The position numbers and the translations under genes were made by a program. DNA of 52,402 bases from Mesorhizobium tamadayense. GTDB taxonomy: Bacteria; Pseudomonadota; Alphaproteobacteria; Rhizobiales; Rhizobiaceae. Numbering within the stretch: the stretch's first letter is position 1; each line of letters starts with the position of its first letter. The stretch is taken from NCBI RefSeq assembly GCF_003863365.1, contig NZ_RQXT01000050.1, positions 1 to 52,402 of the forward strand, read 5' to 3'. The notes under the pieces were generated by a model. The model was not told the origin of the DNA and did no database searches. It saw only the letters and a list, made by a program, of their open reading frames with translations. Shown piece after piece: positions 24,321 through 31,691 of the stretch.

Positions 24321-25127
24321 ATGCCGACTTATCGTCCCGGTCCCGTCTCGCTGGCGATTGCCGTCCTGGTGGCGCTGTTCCTGCTCCTGCCGCTGCTTGC
24401 CGTCATCCCGGTGTCGCTGACGCCGAGTCGCATGCTGGCGATGCCGACCGGGGAACTGTCGCTGCGCCACTACCGCTCGTTGGTCGAAGATCCGCGCTGG
24501 ATCCAATCCATCCTGCTCTCGATCCGCATCGGCGTGGTCAGCAGCGTCATCTCCACCGTGCTCGCGCTCACATTCAGCCTGGGCGTGTGGATGTTCCAGC
24601 CGCGCTTCACCGCCGCCCTCGTCGGCTTCGTGCTGTTGCCGATGGTCGTGCCGCCGGTGGTCTCGGCGGTGACGCTCTATTTCCTGCTCACCTCTGTCTC
24701 CGGCATCTCGTCCTTCTTCGGCTACGACACCTGGCTGGGCGTGGCCATGGCGCATTCGGTGATGACCGTGCCTTTCGCCACGGTGCTGATCCTCGTCTCG
24801 CTCAGCCAGCTCGACCGCCGCATCGACCTTGCCGCACGCGGCCTCGGCGCCAGCGTGTGGGAGCGCGCGACGCGCATCATCATGCCCAACATCAAGTTCG
24901 GCATCGTCACCGCGGCGCTGCTCTCCTTCGTGCTTTCCTGGGAAGAGATCGGCGTGACGCTGTTCATCACCTCGGTCAACGCGATCACGCTGCCGCGCCT
25001 GATGTGGATGGGCCTGCGCGACAACATCGACCCGGCGATCGCGGCGCTCTCGGTGATCCTGATCATCATCACCGTGCTGGTGCTGGCAGTGAGGAGCGTC
25101 ATCACCAGGCGGCGCGCCGCGGCGTAA
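24321..25127 (+). CDS. ABC importer permease 2, PotC type
   Basis: A 268-residue inner-membrane protein with six predicted helices. The EAA loop is LAARGLGASVWERATRIIMP (about residues 171-190). It is separated from permease 1 by four bases and ends the operon; a terminator hairpin follows 14 bases after the stop. The C-terminus ends with the basic stretch SVITRRRAAA. Confidence 0.9.
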   Translation: MPTYRPGPVSLAIAVLVALFLLLPLLAVIPVSLTPSRMLAMPTGELSLRHYRSLVEDPRWIQSILLSIRIGVVSSVISTVLALTFSLGVWMFQPRFTAALVGFVLLPMVVPPVVSAVTLYFLLTSVSGISSFFGYDTWLGVAMAHSVMTVPFATVLILVSLSQLDRRIDLAARGLGASVWERATRIIMPNIKFGIVTAALLSFVLSWEEIGVTLFITSVNAITLPRLMWMGLRDNIDPAIAALSVILIIITVLVLAVRSVITRRRAAA

Positions 25128-25140
25128 ACCCTCAACCGAA

Positions 25141-25168
25141 AGAGGCCCGCCGGGAGCGACGGGCCTCT
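25141..25168 (+). terminator. Hairpin terminator of the ABC operon
   Basis: AGAGGCCCG (25141-25149) pairs perfectly with CGGGCCTCT (25160-25168) around ten bases. No U-run follows, so it may stop transcription weakly or protect the 3' end. The rest of the gap to 25456 holds no supported gene. Confidence 0.6.
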
Positions 25169-25456
25169 GGAGACGCCAAAGTGGAAATTTGGCACCCATG
25201 TGATCCGGGGGTGTGGATCGCCGCAAGATTAGCCCACTGGACGCCGGGCGGGCGATTTACAAATCCGTAAGCTCCGGGCCGGCGGGAGAGGGCGGCGTCG
25301 GCAAAAAAGGCCTGTTATCATGGCCTTGCGGGCATCGGCGGTCGCGCCGGCCCGACGTTCCTTCAATCAAAAGTGATGGGACGCGAGACATGGAGCGCCC
25401 AACGGCGCCGGCTCCGCCGCGCGGTCACCTACACAGGAAGGAAGCTAGCCGGCGCG

Positions 25457-25996
25457 CTAACGATTCCCCGGCAGCATCCTGGCCATGACCCCGTCCCGGC
25501 GAATGAAGTGATGATAGAGCGCGGCCAGGGCGTGTATGCCGGCGACGATCAATATGCCGTTCGCGCAGAGCGAATGCAGTTCGCGAATGGTCCGCGCGGT
25601 CGCTCTGTCGGGAGCAAACGGGGCCGGCACAGTGAACAGGCCGAAGAAGCTCAAGGCGTCGCCCCTGAACCAGGCCAACAGGATGCCGAGGACGGGAATG
25701 GCGATGAGCAGCGCATAGAGGATGAAGTGCCCGACCTTCGCTGCGGCCCGCTCCGGAGCAGGCATCTCCGCCGGCAGGCGCGGCGCCCCTCGCATGCCGC
25801 GCAGGACCACTCGCCAGAAGACGAACGCCGCCAGCAACAGCCCGAACGAAATATGCAGCCGCCAGATGGCATCGACCGCCGGATCCCCGCGGGGCAGCAG
25901 GTCTTCGCCATAAGTCAGGGCGTAGAGCAATATGACGAGGGCAAAGAGCGCCCAATGCAGGAACTTCTGAGCGGACGTGTAGGTGGCACTAGCCAT
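25457..25996 (-). CDS. Cytochrome b561 family protein
   Basis: A 179-residue four-helix membrane protein. Heme-ligand His candidates are in SAQKFLHWALFALVIL, WRLHISFGLLLAAF, RELHSLCANG and GIHALAALYHHFI, the arrangement of the prokaryotic b561 (YodB/CybB) family, which passes electrons from the quinone pool or superoxide. Start at 25996 is set by AGGGAG nine bases upstream, cutting 39 residues from the open frame. The 5' side is a family B repeat. Confidence 0.88.
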   Translation of the reverse strand: MASATYTSAQKFLHWALFALVILLYALTYGEDLLPRGDPAVDAIWRLHISFGLLLAAFVFWRVVLRGMRGAPRLPAEMPAPERAAAKVGHFILYALLIAIPVLGILLAWFRGDALSFFGLFTVPAPFAPDRATARTIRELHSLCANGILIVAGIHALAALYHHFIRRDGVMARMLPGNR

Positions 25997-26012
25997 TGCG
26001 CGGCTCCCTGGA

Positions 26013-26114
26013 AGCGCGTTGCGCTGAAACGGATTCAGGCGACGCGCTTTAAGTCTTTGCTTTGATGCATGTCGTTCTCCCAAAACCGCAACGCACTTTT
26101 GGGCGACATGCATT
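26013..26114. repeat. Dispersed repeat, family B, copy 1
   Basis: AGCGCGTTGCGCTGAAACGG and GACGCGCTTTAAGTCTT form one dyad; GATGCATGTCGTTCTCCC and GGGCGACATGCATT form a second. A second copy with the same two dyads is at 34245-34346. Non-coding; found directly upstream of cytochrome b561. Confidence 0.75.
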
Positions 26115-26272
26115 AGCCGCTATCTCAAGCGCGTTCCCGGCGAACTTGTGGCCGCTAAGTTACGAATTTGTAATGGGAATTGCGGATCCGGAATATTTCC
26201 GGCCGAACAATAGGCAAAAGCGGAAACCCGGCGCCGCACGGCGCGGCACCATTCTGTTTGCAGCCGCGCCGT

Positions 26273-26358
26273 TAGAGCGGTTCAGCCGCTCTAACTATTT
26301 GTTGCTTGCGCAATTCCGAACGGAAAACCGCTACGCACTTTTCCTGGAATTGCTCTAG
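26273..26358. repeat. Dispersed repeat, family C, full copy
   Basis: AGAGCGGTTCAGCCGCTCT, then CAATTCCGAACGGAAAACCG and ACTTTTCCTGGAATTGCTCT. CAATTCC and GGAATTG form a stem, and AGAGCGG/CCGCTCT form another. Related copies are at 2275-2331 and 45160-45231. It lies between the b561 and ArsR regions. Confidence 0.7.
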
Positions 26359-26407
26359 GGGCGTCGCGCAGGCGAAGGCCTCTCGGCCTCGCCTGCGTCG
26401 CAGCCGA

Positions 26408-26767
26408 TCAGGCGGCCTGCGGCCGCCGCATCCTTTCGACAAGAGCCTGCCGGGCTGGGCCGGCGAGCGGCCTGTCCATGGTCAGCAGGCCGTCGAGCAG
26501 AGCGAGGAGTTCGCGCGCTGCGGACGACTTGCAGGAATAGTAGACCATCTGACGGTCGCGGCGGGTGTCGACCAGGCCAAACCTGCGCAGTTTGGCCAGA
26601 TGCTGGGAGAGCGCGGATTGGCTGAGCTCGACCTTGTCGGCGAGCGTGCCGACCGACAGTTCGCCCTCGGCCAGGTAGTTCATGATGAGCAGACGCTTCT
26701 CGTTGCCCATCACCGCAAGAAAGGCAGCCGCGCTTTCTGCATTGGCGGTAAGTTTCTTCGTCACCAT
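26408..26767 (-). CDS. ArsR-family regulator, NolR-like
   Basis: A 119-residue winged-helix repressor. The recognition region LSQSALSQHLAKLRRFGLVD (about residues 48-67) with RRDRQMVYYS closely matches the NolR group of rhizobial ArsR proteins, and no Cys-metal motif is present. NolR represses nodulation and symbiosis genes in Sinorhizobium; this match is from memory of the family and an orthology claim would need alignment. Start supported by GGGGAAAA seven bases upstream. It stands alone between a repeat and a long divergent gap. Confidence 0.85.
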   Translation of the reverse strand: MVTKKLTANAESAAAFLAVMGNEKRLLIMNYLAEGELSVGTLADKVELSQSALSQHLAKLRRFGLVDTRRDRQMVYYSCKSSAARELLALLDGLLTMDRPLAGPARQALVERMRRPQAA

Positions 26768-27195
26768 CGATTTTCCCCATGTTCATGCTCTTCCGACGCC
26801 ATGGGGGCAATGGCTTCAGAATTCCAGAGCATTTGGTGGGCCTGCTCCGACACGGAATCGGAACCTGCCCTGCTTCTTCGTTCGACCAAATCCCGTCGTA
26901 ACCCGGTTGCCACCACGTCGGGATATTGGCCTCGGACAGCATGCGCCGCGTTGTTGCGTGACGCAAGTTGGCGCAGACTCGGAATAATTCCGCGCCGCTA
27001 ATGAGTATCAGCGCTTCGTTGTTTCAGCAAGGATATAGCGAGTTGGTCCAGCATCTGGCATGTCTTCGGCCAGATAATGGGACGAAAACCCGTCGGCCAG
27101 GGCGTCGCGAAAGGCGCGCATTGCCGCCATCCCCTTCGAGGACTCACCCTCGTTTCCGAACCCGTGCTAATGTTAGCCAGGGAAGGATGGGGGAC
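26768..27195. other. Divergent intergenic region, no gene seen
   Basis: About 430 bases between the ArsR gene and a small rightward gene. Open frames here look unnatural. Visible items: a CGGAATAATTCCG palindrome near 26980, and CCGTGCTAATGTTA near 27164, an extended -10-like box that could serve the 72-residue gene at 27196. Confidence 0.4.
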
Positions 27196-27414
27196 ATGAG
27201 CTGGAGGAAGAAGCCCGTGTCCAATATTTCACGAAACACGTTCACACCCGCCGAGACGGCCCTGTTCGGGCGCGTCTTCGAGAGCGGACGGGTTGATGGA
27301 GAAACCGAAGATCAGAAGGAGGCGCGCGCCTCGCGCATCCTCGCCAACTACATGGCCGGCATCACCGACGAGACGGAACTCATCGAACTGTCCCGCAAGC
27401 CGCTCGGAAGATAG
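27196..27414 (+). CDS. Small hypothetical protein (72 aa)
   Basis: A 72-residue, mostly helical, soluble protein (FTPAETALFGRVFESGRVDG, then ASRILANYMAGITDETELIE). It has no motif I know. Two ATG codons compete, 27187 and 27196; the second has the better-spaced AGGATGGGGG sequence. A TGCTAATGT extended -10-like box is about 30 bases upstream. Confidence 0.55.
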   Translation: MSWRKKPVSNISRNTFTPAETALFGRVFESGRVDGETEDQKEARASRILANYMAGITDETELIELSRKPLGR

Positions 27415-27469
27415 CTGCGACCATGTCCGCTGCCGGCGCGTTGCTCACATCCTGTTGAAATATCGGGAT

Positions 27470-27494
27470 GAAACCTGCCGGGCAGTTGCGCGTT
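27470..27494 (+). promoter_or_regulatory. Candidate stress-sigma promoter of DUF982 gene 1
   Basis: GAAAC (27470-27474), 16 bases, CGTT (27491-27494). It differs from the EcfG/RpoE2 consensus GGAAC-N16-CGTT at one position. It lies about 35 bases before the ATG at 27529. Confidence 0.4.
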
Positions 27495-27528
27495 TATCAT
27501 CCGCCCATAACGCATCAGGGGTTTCGCG

Positions 27529-27774
27529 ATGATCCAGGGATGGTTTTCCAGGCCGGTCGAAGTTGCCGTCGGCGTGGCAGGCTCGATCCGACACATTTCC
27601 AATGCGCAGCAGGCCGTGGAATTGCTGACGGGCCAATGGCGCGACGCCGGCAGCGCGCAGCATGGCGCGGCACTGCGCGCCTGCCGCCGCGCGATGAGCG
27701 GCGACGTTCCGGCCGACAATGCCAGGGAAGCCTTCATCAGCGCCGCGCGCGAGGCGCATGTGCTGGTTGAATAG
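27529..27774 (+). CDS. DUF982 family protein, copy 1
   Basis: An 81-residue protein with the DUF982 pattern: WFSRPVEVAVG at the start, ISNAQQAVELLTGQW, a Cys in ALRACRRAM, and NAREAFISAAREAHVLVE at the end. This rhizobial family has no known function and often occurs in several copies per genome. The start has no strong Shine-Dalgarno sequence (CAGGGGTTTCGCG upstream has an AGGGG). A stress-type promoter motif precedes it, and a second copy follows at 28038. Confidence 0.85.
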   Translation: MIQGWFSRPVEVAVGVAGSIRHISNAQQAVELLTGQWRDAGSAQHGAALRACRRAMSGDVPADNAREAFISAAREAHVLVE

Positions 27775-27914
27775 GCCCAAGGCGGTACTTGACGACCTGC
27801 CTATCGGTAGAAGAGCGATAAAAGCATCAGCAGGCGCGTCAGGCGCAGTCGGGCGGAATGAATCCGGCCTGCGGTCCGATCCCGCGCGGTGCATCGCCTA
27901 CCTCAAAGTTCTTC

Positions 27915-27939
27915 GGAACATTATCAGCGGTGGATGGTT
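27915..27939 (+). promoter_or_regulatory. Candidate EcfG/RpoE2 promoter of DUF982 gene 2
   Basis: GGAAC (27915-27919) is followed by 18 bases and TT (27938-27939), that is GGAAC-N16-GGTT. It is an exact fit to the published rhizobial RpoE2 consensus GGAAC-N18/19-TT. The leader to ATG 28038 would be about 90 bases. Confidence 0.55.
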
Positions 27940-28037
27940 AATGCGCGGGTCCGCCGATCATCCCGGACCTGCATTCAATCGGGCGCCTGCCGGCGCCGTT
28001 GCTTGATCAAAAGAACACCATAAGAACGGAGGATGTG

Positions 28038-28280
28038 ATGAACGACGTCTGGTTTTCCGAGCCGGTCGTGATCGATTTCGAGCCAAGCGAACAACACAAG
28101 GTCTCGAGCTGCTTCGAGGCAATCGAATGCCTCGACCAGCGCTGGCCAAGGCGGGCGCGCGACCGCGCCTGGCGGTCGGCAAGCCGTATCTGCCGCGACG
28201 CGCTCGATGGCTTGAGAAGTCCCGTCGAAGCCCGCAAGACCCTGCGCAAGGCGGCGAAGGCCGCCGGCCTGCTGGGCTAA
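28038..28280 (+). CDS. DUF982 family protein, copy 2
   Basis: An 80-residue protein with the DUF982 layout: VWFSEPVVIDFEPSEQHKV, ISSCFEAIECLDQRW-like centre, ICRDALDGLRSPVEARKTL, then KAAKAAGLL. It is clearly a divergent paralogue of the gene at 27529. A GGAGGATGTG site before the ATG supports the start. Its own GGAAC-N18-TT motif suggests control by the general stress sigma factor. The function of the family is unknown. Confidence 0.85.
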   Translation: MNDVWFSEPVVIDFEPSEQHKVSSCFEAIECLDQRWPRRARDRAWRSASRICRDALDGLRSPVEARKTLRKAAKAAGLLG

Positions 28281-28379
28281 GGCGCATCGCGATCCCGGCG
28301 CGGGGAAACCGGCACCCGGATCGTCTTGAGCTCCCCCGGAAGAGCGTTGCCCTTGGCGGCCCGCAGCCGAGAAAATTTC

Positions 28380-28404
28380 GGAACATTGCGGGCGCCGCCC
28401 TGTT
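28380..28404 (+). promoter_or_regulatory. Candidate EcfG/RpoE2 promoter of a small RNA
   Basis: GGAAC (28380-28384), 16 bases, TGTT (28401-28404), again GGAAC-N18-TT. Predicted start is near 28410, at the first base of the structured region that ends in a strong terminator. Confidence 0.45.
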
Positions 28405-28409
28405 TCTTC

Positions 28410-28491
28410 CCTGTAGTCTCCTGACTACGGGGTCCCAAAACCCAAGCCGAGCCCGTTCCGGCCTCCCATCGCCGGGGCGGGCTTGATTTTT
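28410..28491 (+). ncRNA. Candidate small RNA 1 with intrinsic terminator
   Basis: Two stable hairpins and a terminator in about 80 bases, with no convincing frame. Hairpin 1: CCCTGTAGTC/GACTACGGGG around TCCT. Hairpin 2: GCCCG-TT-CCGGC (28451-28462) pairs with GCCGG-GG-CGGGC (28471-28482) around CTCCCATC, followed by TTGATTTTT. Both loops carry pyrimidine-rich, anti-Shine-Dalgarno-like sequences (TCTCCTG, CTCCCAT), as in several trans-acting rhizobial small RNAs. No Rfam family could be named with confidence. A GGAAC-N18-TT promoter motif precedes it. Confidence 0.5.
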
Positions 28492-28511
28492 CAGCCATAT
28501 GAGGCGAAGCG

Positions 28512-28613
28512 GCGGCCGACGTATACTCGGAGCGTTCAGAGCGCATCCCATGGGGTACATGAAAACGTCGGCCGCAGGGCTTCAGGGCGCCTGTTGTTCA
28601 GGCCCTTTTATTT
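28512..28613 (+). ncRNA. Candidate small RNA 2 with intrinsic terminator
   Basis: A perfect 11-bp inverted repeat, GCGGCCGACGT (28512-28522) and ACGTCGGCCGC (28565-28575), encloses 42 bases that contain CCCATGGGG. It is followed by a terminator-like stem: GGG..CCTG (28585-28593) with CAGG.CCC (28599-28605), then TTTTATTT. It lies directly downstream of small RNA 1, before the convergent GT8 gene. It could be a second small RNA or the 3' part of a longer one. The strand is inferred from the U-run. Confidence 0.4.
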
Positions 28614-28719
28614 CGGCGAGTCTGACGTCTGCGTTCAACGCGAAGACCGGGTCGTGGTGAACGGGAGGTTACTATCCACAGGATGCGCCCGACCGACCCG
28701 GATCGTTTCGGCGCTTCGA

Positions 28720-29691
28720 TCAGCCGAACCCGCCGAGCACTTCCGGGAATTGCGCGGCCATCGCGCCTTCTTCCGCTTGCCTGGCAAACATTTCGTGCAC
28801 TCTCTCGCCGTCGTAACGGGCGCGGCGGCGAATCCGTTCGCGGCTGGTCAGTAGACTGCCGACAGTGTCAAAGCGCCGGACGAAGCGCTTCATAACCCCG
28901 CGCTCGAAAGGAACACGGCGCTGGAAAGCAGCCCACCACCGCGTGTTCTTGGCCAGATCGCGATAGATGTCGAGAGCAGCGAGTTCGACGCCTAGCGGCA
29001 CCTTGTCCCAAGGCTTGCCCCAGCTGAAATGCCGGGCATAGGCCTTTTCGAACGGAACCTGCCAATTGTAGCTGGTCATGACATTCCACGATGGATGCAT
29101 CGTTTGCCATTTGCCTTCGAACGCGACATTCAATGCACCTTGATCCAGCCCATTGACACCACGTGAGGCAAAATACCGAGCCCGAGCCAACAGGCCATCC
29201 TTTCTGATCCGGGGCAAATCAAGCGAAAGGACGCCGGAATTAAAATATGGGGCGCCTGGCTTCATCGAAAGCAGCGCTCGGTATTTCGGCTCGAAGTATG
29301 ATTGAACATCATGCGCCGCGAGTAGCGGCGCATCCAACGGTGTCTCGACCAAGTCAACGATCGACCTGTTGAAGAGAACATCGCTGTCAAGATAAGCAAC
29401 CCGTTCGTAAGGGGCGAATTCGGAGATTTCATCGATGAACAGCCGCATATATACAGCAATACTCAGATGACCTGGGGCGAAGGTCACGCTTCGCATCAGC
29501 TCTGAAAGATCAACTATTCTGACGCGATCATCGAGCAGCTGCTGCGCGGCAGCAAGATCGGCTACGCCGACATTCATTTGCAGGATGAAGCCGTCTATCG
29601 GCAGCGAAACGTCCAACACCCGGCGCGCCGCCAGACAGGCATAGGGAAAGTACCTGGCATCCGCCGCCAGAAAGAAACAAGACTTCGTCAT
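28720..29691 (-). CDS. Glycosyltransferase family 8
   Basis: A 323-residue GT-A enzyme. It opens CFFLAADARYFPYACLAARR and has the metal- and sugar-nucleotide-binding DxD in VAYLDSDVLFNRS (Asp102, Asp104), then PYFNSGVLSLDLPRIR and GLDQGALNVAFEGKW, all typical of family 8 (LPS or glycan glucosyl-/galactosyltransferases, retaining). Base composition is clearly less GC-rich than the neighbours, suggesting acquisition. It follows the hexapeptide acetyltransferase gene by 23 bases, so the pair probably modifies surface polysaccharide. The target is unknown. Confidence 0.88.
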   Translation of the reverse strand: MTKSCFFLAADARYFPYACLAARRVLDVSLPIDGFILQMNVGVADLAAAQQLLDDRVRIVDLSELMRSVTFAPGHLSIAVYMRLFIDEISEFAPYERVAYLDSDVLFNRSIVDLVETPLDAPLLAAHDVQSYFEPKYRALLSMKPGAPYFNSGVLSLDLPRIRKDGLLARARYFASRGVNGLDQGALNVAFEGKWQTMHPSWNVMTSYNWQVPFEKAYARHFSWGKPWDKVPLGVELAALDIYRDLAKNTRWWAAFQRRVPFERGVMKRFVRRFDTVGSLLTSRERIRRRARYDGERVHEMFARQAEEGAMAAQFPEVLGGFG

Positions 29692-29714
29692 TTTCTGCTG
29701 TTTATTACAACCTT

Positions 29715-30386
29715 TTAGTTGGCTGCGGCGCTTACTATAAAATGCTTCTCAATGAAAGTCTCGATTGGACCGGTGAGCAGAGCTGCCTCGCTCTTGATCT
29801 TGTCATCGTCCCAAAGCCACCATTGGATTGCCAGCAGCTTCAAGATGATGTCCTGCGAGAAGCGGTATCTGATTTCTCTGGCCGGAGATCCGGCGACGAT
29901 CGCATATGGCGGCACGTTTTTCGTGACCACGGCCCCGGCGCCGATGACCGCGCCATCGCCGATCTCGACCCCGGGAAGTATTATGGCACCATAGCCAATC
30001 CAAACATCGTTGCCGACGGTAACGCCGCCCGGCCTACCGCCATTCGCGACCGGGTCGAGCTGATCTAGCATTCGGCTATAGATCGGAAATGAGGTCGCGC
30101 TATCAGTCAGGTGCTGTCCGGCGCACAAGAAAACCACTTCTCTGGCGACCGAGCAGAAAGCTCCGATTCTGAGCGGGGTGTTCTTCGAAGCGAACAGAAC
30201 CTTTCGCCATGTCACGTCGTAGGTGTGGCGACCGACCGACACGTTTTCCGGCAATTTGTGGCGAACATCCTTCAACCATTTGGAAAACGTAGACATTCGC
30301 CAAGCCCCCGCACCGCCCCTGTAGCTCTCTGAATATATCACCGAGTTGGTTCGGACATACTGATCACTGCGCGCGTCTTCAAGCAT
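29715..30386 (-). CDS. Hexapeptide-repeat O-acetyltransferase (CatB-like)
   Basis: A 223-residue left-handed beta-helix transferase: PLRIGAFCSVAREVVFLCAG, VTVGNDVWIGYGAIILPGV, EIGDGAVIGAGAVVTKNVPP, YAIVAGSPAREIRYRF. These repeats and the following helix match the CatB/xenobiotic or maltose-type acetyltransferase group, which uses acetyl-CoA. The start at ATG 30386 follows GGGGA; an in-frame TTG at 30398 lies inside that site, and a later ATG (30296) is possible. Lower GC than the surroundings. Probably acetylates a sugar in the same surface glycan as the GT8 enzyme. Confidence 0.82.
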   Translation of the reverse strand: MLEDARSDQYVRTNSVIYSESYRGGAGAWRMSTFSKWLKDVRHKLPENVSVGRHTYDVTWRKVLFASKNTPLRIGAFCSVAREVVFLCAGQHLTDSATSFPIYSRMLDQLDPVANGGRPGGVTVGNDVWIGYGAIILPGVEIGDGAVIGAGAVVTKNVPPYAIVAGSPAREIRYRFSQDIILKLLAIQWWLWDDDKIKSEAALLTGPIETFIEKHFIVSAAAN

Positions 30387-30425
30387 GCAATTCCCCAAGC
30401 GGCGAAGCCGCGTTCCCGCCTCGGA

Positions 30426-30847
30426 TCAGACATTCAGATCTTCGGCGGCGGCGATCACCTCGGGCACGATCGCTTCCACGTCGTCATCGGCGGTTCGGTG
30501 GTTGACGAAGCAGGCGCGCAGCGCGAACTGGCCGCCGATCGTCGCGTTCGACAGATAGACGCGGCCGCGCGCCGCCATGCGCTTCAGGATGGCGGCATTG
30601 TCCTTGGCACGGTGGCGGAAGCAGACGGCGCTCAGCGTAACAGGCGCCAGCAGCTCCAGGTCCGGGTGTACGTCGACAGCCAGTGCCAGCGCGACGGCGT
30701 GATCGAGATCGCGCCGGATCGCGGCGCGAAACGCGCGGCGTCCGTGATACTGCAGCGACAGCCAAAGTTTTAGCGCGCGGAACCGCCGCGACAATTCCAT
30801 CGACTCGTCGAACGCTCAATCGGACGCTTCGGCTTGTGCTCGCTCAT
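30426..30847 (-). pseudogene. Truncated group II PLP-dependent decarboxylase
   Basis: The frame 30426-30826 encodes only the C-terminal third of an aromatic amino acid/tryptophan-type decarboxylase: ESMELSRRFRALKLWLSLQY, LLAPVTLSAVCFRHR, GRVYLSNATIGGQFALRACF, VNHRTADDDVEAIV. The cofactor-binding part with the catalytic Lys is missing. Just upstream an ATG at 30847 with GGAGAAAG in front opens MSEHKPKRPIERS in another frame, so an internal deletion may have joined the old 5' end to the 3' end. It lies between tRNA-Arg and the lower-GC glycan genes. Confidence 0.75.
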
Positions 30848-30945
30848 AAACCGACTTTCTCCAATCTGTCCGCCTCAGTGATATTGCTCGAAGTCGACGC
30901 GGGCGGCATCCTTGCCGTCGGCGGCATGTTTTGTGTGCAAATTGG

Positions 30946-31019
30946 CGATCCCGGCAGGATTCGAACCTGCGACCATCGGCTTAGAAGGCCGGTGCTCTAT
31001 CCAGCTGAGCTACGGGACC
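30946..31019 (-). tRNA. tRNA-Arg (anticodon UCU)
   Basis: The minus strand folds as a cloverleaf: acceptor GGTCCCG/CGGGATC, D-arm GCTCAGCTGGATAGAGC, anticodon loop CTTCTAA (UCU), T-arm GCAGGTTCGAATCCTGC. CCA is not encoded. One mismatch (C-A) lies at the base of the anticodon stem. Its 3' side faces the lower-GC islet and the truncated decarboxylase, as expected for an integration site. Confidence 0.95.
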
Positions 31020-31074
31020 GCTGGCCGGCCAGGCCGGCTGATGCCACTACGCCAGGCAACGCTCGACCCGAAGG

Positions 31075-31380
31075 TTAGTGCGTCCAGGGCGTCTTGCGGT
31101 CATAGCGGAAATTGTCGGAATAGGAAATCTGCCGGCGCTTCGTCTCCTTCGGCTCCTCGACGCGGAAGGCGATGCCCTGCTTTTCGGCATAGGCGACCGC
31201 CTCTTCCTTCGTATCGAAGGTGAGCCGCACCTGGCTCAGCATGTCGCCCGAAGTGGTGTAGCCCATCAGCGGGTCGATCTTCTTGCGCTGGGCGGGATCG
31301 AATTCCAGCACCCAGTGGCCGGTCTTGGCCTTGCCGGACTGCATCGCGGTTTTGGCTGGGCTGAAAATGCGCGCGGACAT
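31075..31380 (-). CDS. NDUFS4-like accessory subunit of complex I
   Basis: A 101-residue protein: SARIFSPAKTAMQSGKAKTG, HWVLEFDPAQRKKIDPLMGY, TTSGDMLSQVRLTFDTKEEA, then YAEKQGIAFRVEEP and SYSDNFRYDRKTPWTH. This is the conserved ETC complex I subunit (NDUFS4, 18 kDa) domain found in alphaproteobacteria and mitochondria, where it stabilises NADH:ubiquinone oxidoreductase. It is full length for the bacterial form. The start at 31380 follows AGAGGTGG; the open frame to 31515 is an artefact. It lies next to tRNA-Arg. Confidence 0.93.
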   Translation of the reverse strand: MSARIFSPAKTAMQSGKAKTGHWVLEFDPAQRKKIDPLMGYTTSGDMLSQVRLTFDTKEEAVAYAEKQGIAFRVEEPKETKRRQISYSDNFRYDRKTPWTH

Positions 31381-31691
31381 GACCACCTCTTTGCTGCCCG
31401 CAGAGCGGGCTTTCGCGGCGCGCGTCCGAAAGCGGGTTGGGCCTGAGGCCGCGCGCCAACCCGTCAATACTGTGCAACGGCGCCGCCCGCAAGCGGCCAA
31501 GGCCCGGCAGAGCAACAGCAGGCGGTCTTGGCTGGCAAGGGGTGGTCACGGCCGAGTGGGGAACCTCGCGCCGGCCCGAACATTAACGGAAGGTCAGACG
31601 ACCAGACCGGCCGCTCCAGCCATTGGTCGCGCCTGCAGCGCGGCCGAGCGCCACGAACCTCGCCATCCTCAACAAGCCCGGACAGTGCGCC

